A stretch of 64,000 nucleotides of DNA, taken from NCBI GenBank assembly GCA_021821885.1, contig JAKARO010000010.1, positions 1 through 64,000 of the forward strand, written 5' to 3'. The notes under the pieces were generated by a model that was given only the letters and a program-made list of their open reading frames with translations, did not search any database and was not told where the DNA came from. Position numbers and translations under genes: made by a program. Numbering within the stretch: position 1 is the first letter of the stretch; every line of letters starts with the position of its first letter. Below, piece after piece: positions 1 through 12,496 of the stretch. This DNA comes from Pseudomonadota bacterium (GTDB lineage: Bacteria > Pseudomonadota > Gammaproteobacteria > Acidithiobacillales > Acidithiobacillaceae).

Positions 1-2
1 GA

Positions 3-971
3 ATCGCTGCGGTCCAGTACCAGACCCAGATGTACAACAATGGCAGCCAGGTCTTTACCAACCTCCCCGCCGGCGCAAGCAACCAGACGCTGATCGGCAG
101 TTCTGCGGACACCATTTCGGCGATCGAGCCCTCGATCGGCATCCGGTATGCCCCGGTCCACTGGGCTGCGGTTTACGGCAGTTTCTCCAAGGCCTACCAG
201 AATCCGACAGACAACAATTTTGGTGCCTACAACAGCAATGGCGGCACCATCAATTTCGGAAGCCTGAAGCCTGTAAAAAGCACGGATTACGAGTTTGGCG
301 CGAAATTTCTGGTACACAACTGGGCTTTCCTGCACAATTTCAGCGTCAACGTAAACTACTATTTTGACCGGCTTTCCAATGAAACGATCGCCACCTATCT
401 GACCAACATTGCACAGACAAAGTTCGCTTCTGCAGATGCGGTTGTAAATGGCGTAAACATTTCCATGGCGGACAATCCTTCATGGAACTGGCACCTGTTT
501 GCCAACCTGTCCCTGAACCATTCGTACTACACAAAATACCTTCCCCAGGGTGGCGGAACTGCCATGGGCGGGATCAACGTGTCCTACAGTCCGGCCGTTG
601 CCCTGAGCGCCGGCATTGACTACCGTTACTACTACGATGGCTTTCTATTTACGCCGGAATTCCTGGACCAGTACACGGGATCACAGTATCTCTTCAACAA
701 CCTGACGGGAGCCCCGTCGCACCAGAAACAGCCGGGATTCAACATTGCCAACCTGATTCTGGGCGTGAAAACCACCCGTTTCAATCCCTATATCCCGACG
801 CTGAAATACGTGAAGCTTTCCTTCGGGATCTACAACCTCTTTGGCGAGCAGTACAACCCCATCGAGTACATCACGAGTGGCGGCTATTTTGGTGGAAACA
901 GTGCTGGTGCCATCCTCGCGGATCCCGGCGCACCGAGACAGTACTTCGCAACGCTCAGTGCCGGTTTCTAG
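3..971 (+). CDS. TonB-dependent receptor, C-terminal part (5' end outside window)
   Basis: The reading frame is open from base 3, before the first ATG at 30, so the gene enters from the left. The visible ~322 residues are alternating aromatic-rich amphipathic strands typical of the receptor beta-barrel. They end in LSAGF with a terminal Phe, the usual outer-membrane barrel signal. The end (YITSGGYFGGNSAG near the C-terminus) closely resembles the end of the complete receptor at 2171-4558, so the two are paralogues. Such proteins import ferric chelates or other large ligands using ExbBD-TonB energy; the substrate cannot be told. A strong terminator follows. Confidence 0.85.
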   Translation: MAAVQYQTQMYNNGSQVFTNLPAGASNQTLIGSSADTISAIEPSIGIRYAPVHWAAVYGSFSKAYQNPTDNNFGAYNSNGGTINFGSLKPVKSTDYEFGAKFLVHNWAFLHNFSVNVNYYFDRLSNETIATYLTNIAQTKFASADAVVNGVNISMADNPSWNWHLFANLSLNHSYYTKYLPQGGGTAMGGINVSYSPAVALSAGIDYRYYYDGFLFTPEFLDQYTGSQYLFNNLTGAPSHQKQPGFNIANLILGVKTTRFNPYIPTLKYVKLSFGIYNLFGEQYNPIEYITSGGYFGGNSAGAILADPGAPRQYFATLSAGF

Positions 972-1019
972 GGATAACGCCATTTCCCTGTCACTCTGAA
1001 TTTTTCAGTGCATTTTCTG

Positions 1020-1054
1020 ACGGGTTCCGGAAATTTCCGGAACCCGTTTTTTTT
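1020..1054 (+). terminator. Rho-independent terminator after TonB receptor
   Basis: A perfect palindrome (arms CGGGTTCCGGAAA / TTTCCGGAACCCG, 1021-1046) is followed directly by eight T residues (1047-1054). It lies about 50 bp after the receptor stop codon. Confidence 0.9.
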
Positions 1055-1146
1055 GGGTCCACTGCCAGCCGGACACCGCGGAAGAACGGCTGCACGGCAC
1101 CGGCATACCAGGCCCGGGCAACCGCCGGCCTGGAGTCTGGACCGGC

Positions 1147-1842
1147 TCACGGCGGATCCAGGGGATCCGCCGGTTCTACAGGCCGGCCATTCCCGGTCCG
1201 GGAAACTTCCCCGGAAACGGCGAGAAAACTGCCCCAGGAGCATTGGCACCTACGGCCCAGAAACGGCTCCACAAACCGGGCGGTGCGGGATCCCCCGGGC
1301 AGCAGCACAGCCGTGCGCATCCGGACACCGGCTACCGGCTGGCCGGCCAGGAAATCCAGAATTTCCCGGTGCGTATGCCAGTGGGCCCCCTGGTATCCGC
1401 CCTGCCGGCTCCGCCCCTTTTCCAGCCACAGGAGGCTGTGCCGGTTCAGCAGGCCAACAGCAAACCGCGACCGGCACACCCGGAGGATTTCCGCAAAGGC
1501 CAGCTCCCAGTCGGGGAGAAAGCACAGGGCAGCGATCGAAAGCACCCGCTCAAACTGGCCATCGCCAAAGGGGAGATGCCGTGCATCCGCCTGCAGGTAG
1601 GCGGCCGACGGATCGCGCCGGCGGGCCAGGCCGAGGACATTCCGGTCCTGGTCAACGCCCATTACCTGCAGTTCCCCGGACCGGGAGAAACGCCGCGTAA
1701 ACCACCCCGTTCCACAGCCAACATCCAGAACCCGTTCACCTTCCCGGGCTCCCAGCAGATCCCGGATGAGCCGGAATTCCAGTTCACCAATCCATTGGCC
1801 ACGCCCGGTTGCATACCAGGCCTCATAGTCTTCAGGCAGCAT
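1147..1842 (-). CDS. Class I SAM-dependent methyltransferase
   Basis: A 231-aa protein with the Rossmann SAM-binding motif I (VLDVGCGTGWFTRRF, ~res 40-54), the acidic motif II (VMGVDQ) and a motif near ADARHLPFGDGQFERV, typical of the Methyltransf_11 (UbiE/BioC-like) family. The substrate cannot be deduced. The ATG at 1842 is preceded by AGGGAGG eight bases upstream. It lies convergent to the upstream receptor and divergent from the receptor at 2171. A small-molecule methyltransferase is most likely. Confidence 0.8.
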   Translation of the reverse strand: MLPEDYEAWYATGRGQWIGELEFRLIRDLLGAREGERVLDVGCGTGWFTRRFSRSGELQVMGVDQDRNVLGLARRRDPSAAYLQADARHLPFGDGQFERVLSIAALCFLPDWELAFAEILRVCRSRFAVGLLNRHSLLWLEKGRSRQGGYQGAHWHTHREILDFLAGQPVAGVRMRTAVLLPGGSRTARFVEPFLGRRCQCSWGSFLAVSGEVSRTGNGRPVEPADPLDPP

Positions 1843-2170
1843 CTCCCGGCCCTCCCTGGCAGATACCCGGAACGCGCGGCCGGGAACCGGAAAGTACCCC
1901 GGGAAACCCTTCCTGGCAGCACACCGGCCCTACAGGCCCCAGAAATCCCCGGTTTCCGGAACTCCAGGGCATTATCATTATTATGTCATCATTCTTTCAT
2001 TATGGTGTCACATACAACTGCTATTGTGCTTCTACAACAGAAGGCAGGACAGCACCACCAAAGTGGAGTAGCAGTCCAGGGGAGCCTGGCTGGACATTTG
2101 GCCTTACCCCGGATGGTGGCCCTGCATCTGACAGGTTTTACGGACGAACCACCACTTTTGGAGACACCAG
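1843..2170. other. Divergent intergenic region, methyltransferase / TonB receptor
   Basis: This 328-bp spacer holds no convincing gene. It is notably A/T-rich around 1970-2010 in an otherwise G/C-rich background and contains a Fur-like word (1970-1989). Confidence 0.6.
1970..1989. promoter_or_regulatory. Candidate Fur-like operator
   Basis: CATTATCATTATTATGTCAT. Its reverse complement contains AATAATGATAAT, one mismatch from the first 12 bases of the Fur consensus (GATAATGATAAT). A similar word (ATGACAT-ATTATGA core) lies upstream of exbB at 18698-18712. Placement upstream of a TonB receptor fits metal-responsive control; binding itself is inference. Confidence 0.5.
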
Positions 2171-4558
2171 ATGCCGATCCTGAACATCCAGGCCCACAAC
2201 CGTTCCCGGTGGAATAGCCGCATTCCAGCCCTTTCCCCCCTGCATGTCGCCCTGCTGTCTGCAGGACTGCTTTCCTTCGGCCAGGCCCATGCGGGCGTAA
2301 CCGCCGCTACCCGTTCCACCGTCGCCGTTGGGGAGGTCCAGGCCAAGGCTGGAGAGATTTCTCCTTCCGGGTCTTCCAGGGAGACAAAGGCCCTTTCCCA
2401 CCGGTCTGTCTTCCATTCCGGCCAGTCTGTCAAGGTTCTGGACAGGACACAGATTGCCGCCGCCGGCCCGCTTGGTGGCAGCGCCCAGGCACTCAGCTAT
2501 GCGCCCGGGGTGGGCGTTTCCGGGTACGGATCCACAGGGGCGACGAAAACCTCCATCAGCATCAACGGGATCAAGCAGGGCTGGGCGGGATTTTCCGGTG
2601 GCACCATCGATAACGGAAGCATCTCCGTCACCTTTGATGGCGTGCCCATGGTCAATCCCTCCACCGGACTCTGGGAATCTCCGCAGGTGCCCCAGACCGG
2701 ACTGCTCCAGGGGATCGGCGTCACCTATGGACCGGGGAATCCCCTCGACCGCTGGTACAACAATATAGGTGGCCAGATCAGCTTTGTCCCACTCCAGCCC
2801 ACGGACAGGGCCGGCGCAGACATCAAGCTGACTTACGGCAGCTACAACGCCAAAAATATCGTCTTCAATATCCGTACGGGAAAAATTGATGGCTGGTCGA
2901 CCATTCTTGCCGGAGGCGCGGGGTCGTCCGACAGCTACCGGCAGAGCATTGGCGGATTCAGCAACCCGGGCTACAGCTATGCCTGGTTCCTGAAAACCCG
3001 GAAAACTTTCCGCAATGGCGATTTTTCCGTGGGTGCCTATCTCGCCAAAGGGAGCGGATACCGCCCCGTATCGATTCCTGTCAGTCCCATCGCGGGTGTT
3101 ACCCTGGACGGAACGGCCAATACCCCGTTCTACAGCGAGGCAACTTCCGGCTTCTATTCCTCCATACCCAGCAGCGTCTGGTTCAAGCAGGACACCAATT
3201 CCACGTGGCTCCTGTACAGCAAGCTCAACGTGAAACTGGATTCCCTTTCGACCATCCACAACATGGTCTGGTACCGCAATGGCCACCGTCTCCACTTTCA
3301 CTACAACAATTATGGCCTTTCCAATCCTTCCAACCTCTACGAGTACAACAATCCCCACACTGGCGTCTTTGGAGACAAGCTCTGGCTGACTCTTGCCCTT
3401 CCCTACAACCGCGTGAATCTGGGTGGTTTTTTCCTGACCAGCCGGTACAACTCCCACAATGCCTTCTATAACACCCTGGCTCCCTATTACGGCTCCCGGT
3501 TCGCGCCAAACCACTCCTACCGCAGCGACTATTTCGACCAGACAGACCTCGCCCTGTTTCTCCAGGACCGGATCAGCCCCCTGCGTTCCCTGCACATCAC
3601 GCCGGGTGTAAGGGTCATCAATTACCAGACCCGCTATACCTCCAATGGCGCCGCAGACTTCCCCAATGCCACGGGAACCAACCAGGGCGGCATCTTCAGC
3701 CCAGGCAACACCAGCTTTACCAAAGTCGAGCCCTCCGTGGACTTTAACTGGACTCCCCTCCACTGGCTCGCGGTCTTCGCAAGCTATTCCCAGGCCTACA
3801 AGGAACCCCAGGTGGGTGGCGGCGGCGGACTGTTCCAGGCAACCCCTGGACTGTACAGCCTGGAGAAAAGCGCAGATTACAATGCCGGCGTAAAAATCCA
3901 TATCCGCCAGGCCGCCTATCTGCACCATTTCCTCTTTACCGCCAGTTTCTACCACCTGCACTACAGCAACCAGTACATCCCTCTCTACGATGCCAATGGC
4001 AACCCCATCGGCACCGGGGATGCCAATGGAGACTCCATCTACCAGGGTGTCAATCTGACCCTGGACGACGATCTCCTCTACAGCCTGCATCTTTTTGCCA
4101 ACGCAAATTTTGAAAAGGCCTATTTCAACCATTACACAACCGGGGGAACCAGCTATAACGGAATGCCGGTATCCAGTGTTCCGGACCGGACCTTCAACAT
4201 TGGTCTCCGGTACCGGCATTTCCTGTACGGTACGCTGCTCGAGCCTTCCATCTGGTACCAGTACGTCGGCCCGCAGCCCATCTTCAATGACCTTCTGGGC
4301 GCCCCCAGCGCCCAGAAGGCGCCTGCCTACGGGACGCTCAACCTTGGACTGGACGACAAGATCCCCACGCACGGCAGCGTTGCAATGCTGAAGCATGTCG
4401 ACCTGGGCCTGACTGTCCTGAACGTGACCAACAGCCACTACAACCTTTTCGAGTACATTACCGGCGGTGGCCTGCTGGGTGGCAACTCGGCGGGCCAGGT
4501 CCTGGCTCTTCCGGGCGCTCCGCTGACCATATACGGAAGCCTCTCGGCCCATTTCTGA
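2171..4558 (+). CDS. TonB-dependent outer-membrane receptor
   Basis: A complete 795-aa receptor. A signal peptide is visible (hydrophobic LSPLHVALLSAGLLSFG, cleavage likely after AHA). A plug domain follows (~res 75-215) with features such as VKVLDRTQI and FDGVPMVNP, then a barrel of aromatic strands ending in LSAHF with terminal Phe. The ATG has GGAG seven bases upstream. It is paralogous to the partial receptor at the window start. Energy probably comes from the ExbB-ExbD-TonB set at 16.8-18.6 kb. The ligand is unknown; the Fur-like site upstream points to iron or another metal chelate. A G/C stem-loop follows at 4568-4588. Confidence 0.9.
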   Translation: MPILNIQAHNRSRWNSRIPALSPLHVALLSAGLLSFGQAHAGVTAATRSTVAVGEVQAKAGEISPSGSSRETKALSHRSVFHSGQSVKVLDRTQIAAAGPLGGSAQALSYAPGVGVSGYGSTGATKTSISINGIKQGWAGFSGGTIDNGSISVTFDGVPMVNPSTGLWESPQVPQTGLLQGIGVTYGPGNPLDRWYNNIGGQISFVPLQPTDRAGADIKLTYGSYNAKNIVFNIRTGKIDGWSTILAGGAGSSDSYRQSIGGFSNPGYSYAWFLKTRKTFRNGDFSVGAYLAKGSGYRPVSIPVSPIAGVTLDGTANTPFYSEATSGFYSSIPSSVWFKQDTNSTWLLYSKLNVKLDSLSTIHNMVWYRNGHRLHFHYNNYGLSNPSNLYEYNNPHTGVFGDKLWLTLALPYNRVNLGGFFLTSRYNSHNAFYNTLAPYYGSRFAPNHSYRSDYFDQTDLALFLQDRISPLRSLHITPGVRVINYQTRYTSNGAADFPNATGTNQGGIFSPGNTSFTKVEPSVDFNWTPLHWLAVFASYSQAYKEPQVGGGGGLFQATPGLYSLEKSADYNAGVKIHIRQAAYLHHFLFTASFYHLHYSNQYIPLYDANGNPIGTGDANGDSIYQGVNLTLDDDLLYSLHLFANANFEKAYFNHYTTGGTSYNGMPVSSVPDRTFNIGLRYRHFLYGTLLEPSIWYQYVGPQPIFNDLLGAPSAQKAPAYGTLNLGLDDKIPTHGSVAMLKHVDLGLTVLNVTNSHYNLFEYITGGGLLGGNSAGQVLALPGAPLTIYGSLSAHF

Positions 4559-4567
4559 GCCGCCACC

Positions 4568-4588
4568 GGGGGGCGCTCCACGCCCCCC
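4568..4588 (+). terminator. Possible terminator after TonB receptor
   Basis: Stem GGGGGGCG / CGCCCCCC with a five-base loop, ten bases after the stop codon. The following T-tract is poor (CATTT), so termination may be weak. Confidence 0.4.
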
Positions 4589-4709
4589 CATTTCTCCTCC
4601 GGCCTCCGGATTCCCCGCCTGAACATGGGAGATTCCGGGCGCCATCCTCACGCTTCCGGTCCCTGCCGGGAGCGTTTTTTCTGGACCGGTGGGCTGCGCT
4701 TCCTTCCCA

Positions 4710-4739
4710 TTGAAAGCCCGGGTTCCGCACGACTATAAT
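4710..4739 (+). promoter_or_regulatory. Sigma-70-type promoter for DUF202-like pair
   Basis: TTGAAA (4710-4715) and a perfect TATAAT (4734-4739) are separated by 18 bp. They lie about 35 bp upstream of the start codon at 4775. Confidence 0.6.
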
Positions 4740-4774
4740 AGAAAAGGAATATACTGGAAGTCCGGAGTTCTGCC

Positions 4775-5095
4775 ATGCGGCGCATGCCCTACGATGACTA
4801 CAGCCGTCACGAGCTGATCCTTCGGGACTGGCTGGCCATGGACCGGACCACCTACGCCGGTGCCCGCACCTTTATGGGCTATCTGCGAACCTTTCTGACC
4901 ATCGTCATTGCCAGCATCATCTTCGTTCACGTCTTCCACGGAGACGCTTTTGACGATCTTTTCTATTTTGGATTCCTGCTGGGGCTCGTGGTGCTCGCAG
5001 CCGGCACCAGCATTTACATGGACATCCGCAGCCACCACCGCGACCTTCTGCGGCTGGACGCCGAGGAGCCCAATCCGCCCAAAACGGAAAAATAG
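4775..5095 (+). CDS. Small DUF202-like inner-membrane protein
   Basis: A 106-aa protein with an N-terminal ILRDWLAMDRT segment followed by a YLRTFL motif and two hydrophobic segments (~res 34-48 and 60-80). This arrangement (L-RDWLA-DRT ... R-T, then membrane hairpin) matches the DUF202/YidH-like family of short membrane proteins of unknown function. GGAG lies upstream of the ATG. The next gene, 15 bp on, is its paralogue, so they form a two-gene operon from the promoter at 4710-4739. Confidence 0.65.
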   Translation: MRRMPYDDYSRHELILRDWLAMDRTTYAGARTFMGYLRTFLTIVIASIIFVHVFHGDAFDDLFYFGFLLGLVVLAAGTSIYMDIRSHHRDLLRLDAEEPNPPKTEK

Positions 5096-5110
5096 CGTCC
5101 CCCGCCCTCC

Positions 5111-5481
5111 ATGATATCCAAATACTTTTTCCACCATCTGGATGCCCACCGGCACCATTTTCACGTGTACCCCAAAAGCAAGCTGGTCCTCCGGGACTGG
5201 CTGGCCCTGGACCGGACCGCTGCCGCCAACCGGAGGGTGTTCTATTCCTTCATGCGGACTACCCTCGACCTGGCCATCGGCGGTCTCATCCTGATCCGGT
5301 TTTTTCACTACCACTGGGTTATCGTTGTGGGCATCCTGTTTCTGCTGCTCGCAGGCATCCTTGCCGTTTTCAGCTACCGCCGCTACGTGGGGGTCCGGTC
5401 GCACTACCACCGTCTCGCACGGGAAGCCGCAGAGCATTTCCCGCAGGTCCTGGCGCGCCGGCCGGTCTCCTCCAGAAAGAA

Positions 5482-5506
<25 letters not shown>
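5111..5506 (+). CDS. Small DUF202-like inner-membrane protein (paralogue)
   Basis: A 131-aa protein sharing the LVLRDWLALDRTAAANRR segment, the FMRTTLDLAIGG segment and two membrane segments with the preceding gene; the pair looks like a tandem duplication. The N-terminus is rich in His (HHLDAHRHHFH). No strong ribosome-binding site is seen, so translation may be coupled to the upstream gene. Its 3' end overlaps the convergent atpC-like gene by 25 bp. Function unknown. Confidence 0.6.
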
Positions 5507-8047
<2,541 letters not shown>

Positions 8048-8242
8048 CTACGGTATGGGAGCATAGCGCAAAGCGGATGCCTGCGGGATACCTTCTTTCC
8101 CGGGATCCGGAGGACCACAGCCTCTGCCGGCGGTCCCGGGCCCTACCCTTCAGGCTCCGGCGGGCGGGAAAGGTCTCCCCGCGGAATCGCCCCGACTTTC
8201 TGGTACAATACGCGGTCGTGTATGCGCACTGCAGGAGTTTTC

Positions 8243-8980
8243 ATGGCGCTGGCCATCTTTGATCTCGACAACACCCTTCTGGCGGGCGACTCGGACCATG
8301 CCTGGCTCGATTTTCTGGCCTCCCTTGGCGCCGTCGAAGGGGACGCGCTCCGGGAAGCCAACGACCGCTATTACCGGGAGTATCTGGAAGGAACCCTGGA
8401 CATCCACGAGTTTCTGCGTTTTGTACTCGCTCCCCTGGCCAGGCATTCCCGGAGCGAGCTGGACGCCTGGCACAGGCAGTACATGGCCCGCAAGATTCTG
8501 CCCATGATTACGCCCCAGTCCCGTGCCCTGCTGGAAGGGCACGCCCGGGAAGGGGACACCCGGCTGATCATCACGGCGACCAACCGCTTTGTGACGGGTC
8601 CGATTGCCCGGGAACTGGGGGTGGACGAGCTTCTGGCAACCGAAGTGGAGGAAGACGGAAACGGAAATTATACGGGCCGGAGTACCGGCATCCCCTGTTT
8701 CCGGGAAGGCAAGGTGGAGCGGCTGCGCCTGTGGCTTGCCGGGCGGGATCTTCCCTGGGAAAGCACCCTGGCCGGCGCCTCCTTCTACAGTGATTCCCAC
8801 AACGATCTCCCCCTGCTGGAGCTGGTCGGCCGGCCCGTTGCGGTGGATCCGGACACAACCCTTGCGGACATCGCCCGGGAACGGGGATGGCCCGTCCTAA
8901 GCCTGCACGGGAAGCGCACAGGCCCTGAATCGGCCCACAGCCACAGCAGGGGTTCTGGTGCCGGTCAGGCCCCGGCCTGA
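8243..8980 (+). CDS. HAD-IB family phosphatase (SerB/CicA-like)
   Basis: A 245-aa protein with HAD motif I FDLDNTLL (Asp7, Asp9), motif II around IITATN, a motif III Lys (EGKVERL) and motif IV YSDSHNDLPLLE. The cap position and length match the HAD-IB subfamily related to phosphoserine phosphatase and CicA. The physiological substrate (phosphoserine, glycerol- or lipid-phosphate) cannot be decided. The ATG at 8243 follows GCAGGAG; TACAAT at 8204-8209 may be its -10 box. The last 16 bp overlap the convergent smc gene. Confidence 0.8.
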   Translation: MALAIFDLDNTLLAGDSDHAWLDFLASLGAVEGDALREANDRYYREYLEGTLDIHEFLRFVLAPLARHSRSELDAWHRQYMARKILPMITPQSRALLEGHAREGDTRLIITATNRFVTGPIARELGVDELLATEVEEDGNGNYTGRSTGIPCFREGKVERLRLWLAGRDLPWESTLAGASFYSDSHNDLPLLELVGRPVAVDPDTTLADIARERGWPVLSLHGKRTGPESAHSHSRGSGAGQAPA

Positions 8981-11900
8981 TTCCGTTCTGCCCTGCCGGC
9001 GGCAGCCAGCAGGGTTTCCGCCACGGTTACGGGAACGACACGGGAAACCCCCGGCTCAGGCATGGTTACCCCCACCAGCTGCTCGGCCACCTGCAGGGTC
9101 AGATGGCGGTGACTGACCAGCAGGAACTGGGTTCTCTGCGCCAGCTGGCGTAGCAGGGCGCAAAACCGGCCCACGTTGGCATCGTCCAGGGGGGCATCCA
9201 CCTCGTCCAGCACACAGAACGGAGCCGGGTTCAGCTGGAACAGGGCAAACACCAGGGCAATGGCGGCAAGCGCCTTTTCGCCTCCGGACAGCTGCTGGAG
9301 CGCCGTGTTCCGTTTTCCCGGCGGCTGGACCCGCAGAACCAGGCCGGCCTCCAGTGGGTCGTCACCGCTCGGCTGCAGCACCGCCTCCCCTCCGCCGAAC
9401 AGCACGGAAAAATGCTCCCGCAGGGAGCCATTGACCAGACGCAGGGTTTCCCGGAAACGGGTTGCCGTCTCGGTGTCCATGGACGCCATCGCATTTCCGA
9501 GGCTGGCAAGTGCCGATTCCACATCGTCCACCTGCGCCAGCAGACTGCCGCGGCGGTTTTCCAGCTCCTGCAGCTCTTCTTCCGCGGCAAGGTTGACATT
9601 GCCCAGGCGCTCTACCGCATTCTGTATTCGCTGCAGCTCCCGGTGGGGATCCTTCCCGTCCGGCAGGGGCCCGGGGTCACAGGGCAGCTGCCGGACGAGT
9701 TCCAGGGCCCGGGTCTCCCATTCCTGCCGCCTCGCTTCCAGCGTGGCCTGACGGAGCTGCGCGGACGCTTCCTCGTGCTCCAGCTGCCTGCGCTCCTGCT
9801 CACGCTGGCTGCGCAGTCCGTCTGCCTCCCGGATCCGGATCTGGTCCATATCCCACGCCTGCTGGAGACCACGCAGGTGTGTGCCGGCACGTTCCCGCCG
9901 CTCCCGCAGATCCGCACGCTGTTTCTCCAGGTCCGGCATCTGCAGATCCTGAAAATCAAGCGCCTGCCGGGCCTGGTGGAGACGCTCCAGGGTCTCTTCC
10001 CGGGCACGGGCCAGCTCTTCCAGCCGCTCCCGTGCCGCCTGGTCTTCGCTCCCGATCCGCTGCAGCTCCAGCGCCTGCCTCTGCTGCCGGTCCCGGAGCC
10101 GGGCCAGGCTTCCCCGGAGATCCCCAAGCCTTTTCTGGATTTGCTGATATGCGGCGCCGGCTTCACGTTCGGATTCCCGCAGGACATTTTCCTGGGCGGT
10201 GTCCCGCTTTTTGGCGGAATCCAGGTCCTGGCGCCGCTCTTCCAGCTGGGCAAGCTCGGTTTCTACCCGCTCCCGTTCCTGGCAGGCTTCCTGCAGTCTC
10301 CGGGTTTCCTCTTCTACCCGGCTGGACAGACGGGCGAGACTCTCCTTTTCCCGGCCAAGCCGCCGTTCGGCATCCCGGACTGACCGCTCCCGTTCCTGGC
10401 ACTGTTCCCCCAGCACCCGGACATGGCTTTCCTCGGCCTGGAGGCTTTTCTGCGCGCTCTCCGCCGCCACGGCTACCGCCGCAAGCTCGCCCGCCAGAAA
10501 TTCCAGTTCCTTCTGGCACTGTAGCAGGCTACCGGATTCCGCATCCGTTCCTGGCCGTTCCAGGGCCAGGGGATACACCCGCTCTCCGACCGGCGTAATC
10601 CAGGATTCCCCCGCACCCAGTTCCCCGGTCCGCTGCAGGGCTTCCTGCAGATCCTGTACGCAGCGCACACCCCAGAGCCAGTGGCTGAGGGGCTCCCAGA
10701 GGCCAGAACCGGCGGAAATCCGGTGTACCAGGGCATCGGCGGGCACGGCCTCTGGCTCCGGTTCCCTGCCACCCGGGAAAAGCCAGTACCCGCCGCCACC
10801 CTCCGCCGGGGCGGGGCGCTCATGGGTGGCCATCACGGCATGAAGACGGTCTCCGAGCGCCCGTTCCACCGCCCACTCCCAGCCAGGGACCACGGCCATA
10901 TTCCGGGACAGCCTTTCGCCTTCCCCGGAACTGCAGGACCGTTCCAGTCCCCGGCGCAGCCGTTCCAGGGCTTCGGAACGGGTCCGGAGTCCCTGATGCT
11001 GCTGGCGCAGGCCCTGGAACCGCTCACGGGATTGCTGCAGAATCTGCTGCCGTTCCTGAAACTGGCCCTGGAGGCCCTGCAGGGCCACCAGCTCCGCACC
11101 GGTCTGCTGCCGGAGCTGTTCTACCAGACCTTCCTGGATCCGCATCTCCGGAACGCTGGATCCGGTATCGGCCGCAAGACGCTGCCGCCGTTTCTCAAGA
11201 GCCTCGATACGGGGAATGATCTCATTCCACTGGGCATGGCGGACATCCGCCCCGCGACGCCACTCGTTCAGGCGCTGCTGGGCGTCCCGATGGCGGCTCT
11301 CCGATGCGGCCAGATCCTTCTCGGTCCGGTCACGTTCATGGCGCAGAACCGAGATTTCCCTCTCCACATTCTCCTGGTCCGCCTGCAGCCGGAGGCCCTG
11401 TTTCTGCCGCTCTTCCGTGAGCGACCGGCGGGCTTCCGCTTCCTGTTCCAGGCGGACACTTCTCCCGTGTTCCAGGTCCAGCTGCCCGGCAAGCCTTGTC
11501 CGCTCCGCCTGGGCATGCTGCCAGACCTGTTCCAGCCGGCTGTGCTCCGCCTGGAGGGCGTAAGCGGTTTCCTGGGCCAGACTTACGGCTTTCTGGTGTC
11601 CACCCAGCGCCTCCCGCAGACGGGAAACCTGGTCTTCCAGTCCGGAAACCGCCGACTGTACTTCCTGCAGCCTTTTGGCCCGTGTTTCGCGTTCTTCCTG
11701 TACAGCCCCATGTTCTGCATCCAGAAGCGCGATTTTCTGCCCCAGCCCCCACCACTGCCACTGGCGCTCTTCAAGGCGGAGAACCCGGAGTTTTCTGGCC
11801 GCGGCCGCCTGGTCCTGCAGCCGGGCAGACCGGGTTTCCATTTCTCCGTGAATGTCCTTCAGACGGGACAGATGTTCCCGGGTTTCGGTGATGCGCTGCA

Positions 11901-12441
11901 GGGTTTCCCGGCGCCGTTCCTTGTACCGGCTTATGCCTCCAGCCTCTTCCAGGAGGGCCCGAAGCTCTTCTGGGCGGCCCTCGACAATGCGGCCGATCAT
12001 CCCCTGTTCGATGATCGCATAGGGACTCGCACCGAGACCGGTCCCCAGAAACAGGTCGCCCACATCCCGCTTCCGGCAGCGGGCGTCGTTGATACGGTAC
12101 TGGGAATCCCCATCCCGCTGGAGGCTTCGCCGTACGCGGATTTCCGCCGTGGCCGTCCAGGGAGCGGGGGCCTGGCCCTGGCCATTGTCAAAAATGAGAT
12201 CGACGGCGGCATGGTCGGCCGGCGACCTGCCCGTGCCGCCATTGGAAATGACATCTCCGAGGGAGCTTCCGCGGAGCTGGCGGGCCGAGGATTCTCCGAG
12301 CACCCAGCGGACCGCATCGACAATGTTGGATTTTCCGCACCCGTTCGGTCCCACGATGACCACCGGATTGGCCGCAAGGAAAATGCGGGTTGCGTCGCGG
12401 AAAGACTTGAATCCATGCAGATGGATGGCTGACAGACGCAT
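8965..12441 (-). CDS. smc: Chromosome segregation protein Smc
   Basis: A 1158-aa protein with an N-terminal ATPase half (Walker A GPNGCGKSN, ~res 33-41), two very long Gln/Glu/Arg-rich coiled coils (~170-490 and ~640-970), a central hinge (~500-620), and a C-terminal half with the ABC signature LSGGEKALAAIAL and Walker B FCVLDEVDAPLDD. Smc dimers organise and separate the nucleoid with ScpAB. The gene starts 55 bp from the divergent queF. Confidence 0.96.
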   Translation of the reverse strand: MRLSAIHLHGFKSFRDATRIFLAANPVVIVGPNGCGKSNIVDAVRWVLGESSARQLRGSSLGDVISNGGTGRSPADHAAVDLIFDNGQGQAPAPWTATAEIRVRRSLQRDGDSQYRINDARCRKRDVGDLFLGTGLGASPYAIIEQGMIGRIVEGRPEELRALLEEAGGISRYKERRRETLQRITETREHLSRLKDIHGEMETRSARLQDQAAAARKLRVLRLEERQWQWWGLGQKIALLDAEHGAVQEERETRAKRLQEVQSAVSGLEDQVSRLREALGGHQKAVSLAQETAYALQAEHSRLEQVWQHAQAERTRLAGQLDLEHGRSVRLEQEAEARRSLTEERQKQGLRLQADQENVEREISVLRHERDRTEKDLAASESRHRDAQQRLNEWRRGADVRHAQWNEIIPRIEALEKRRQRLAADTGSSVPEMRIQEGLVEQLRQQTGAELVALQGLQGQFQERQQILQQSRERFQGLRQQHQGLRTRSEALERLRRGLERSCSSGEGERLSRNMAVVPGWEWAVERALGDRLHAVMATHERPAPAEGGGGYWLFPGGREPEPEAVPADALVHRISAGSGLWEPLSHWLWGVRCVQDLQEALQRTGELGAGESWITPVGERVYPLALERPGTDAESGSLLQCQKELEFLAGELAAVAVAAESAQKSLQAEESHVRVLGEQCQERERSVRDAERRLGREKESLARLSSRVEEETRRLQEACQERERVETELAQLEERRQDLDSAKKRDTAQENVLRESEREAGAAYQQIQKRLGDLRGSLARLRDRQQRQALELQRIGSEDQAARERLEELARAREETLERLHQARQALDFQDLQMPDLEKQRADLRERRERAGTHLRGLQQAWDMDQIRIREADGLRSQREQERRQLEHEEASAQLRQATLEARRQEWETRALELVRQLPCDPGPLPDGKDPHRELQRIQNAVERLGNVNLAAEEELQELENRRGSLLAQVDDVESALASLGNAMASMDTETATRFRETLRLVNGSLREHFSVLFGGGEAVLQPSGDDPLEAGLVLRVQPPGKRNTALQQLSGGEKALAAIALVFALFQLNPAPFCVLDEVDAPLDDANVGRFCALLRQLAQRTQFLLVSHRHLTLQVAEQLVGVTMPEPGVSRVVPVTVAETLLAAAGRAERNQAGA

Positions 12442-12496
12442 AGGCGCGCTTTTTGCTATAATCTTCCGCCGAAAATCCCATATTGAGGAGAACCCG

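Noticed and set aside
2138-4651. Long minus-strand frame across the TonB receptor
   Set aside because: An 837-aa shadow frame without motifs, caused by codon bias in the opposite gene, which has a signal peptide, plug and barrel.
10681-12432. Long plus-strand frame opposite smc
   Set aside because: No recognisable motif; smc on the other strand has Walker A, signature and Walker B motifs and explains the region.
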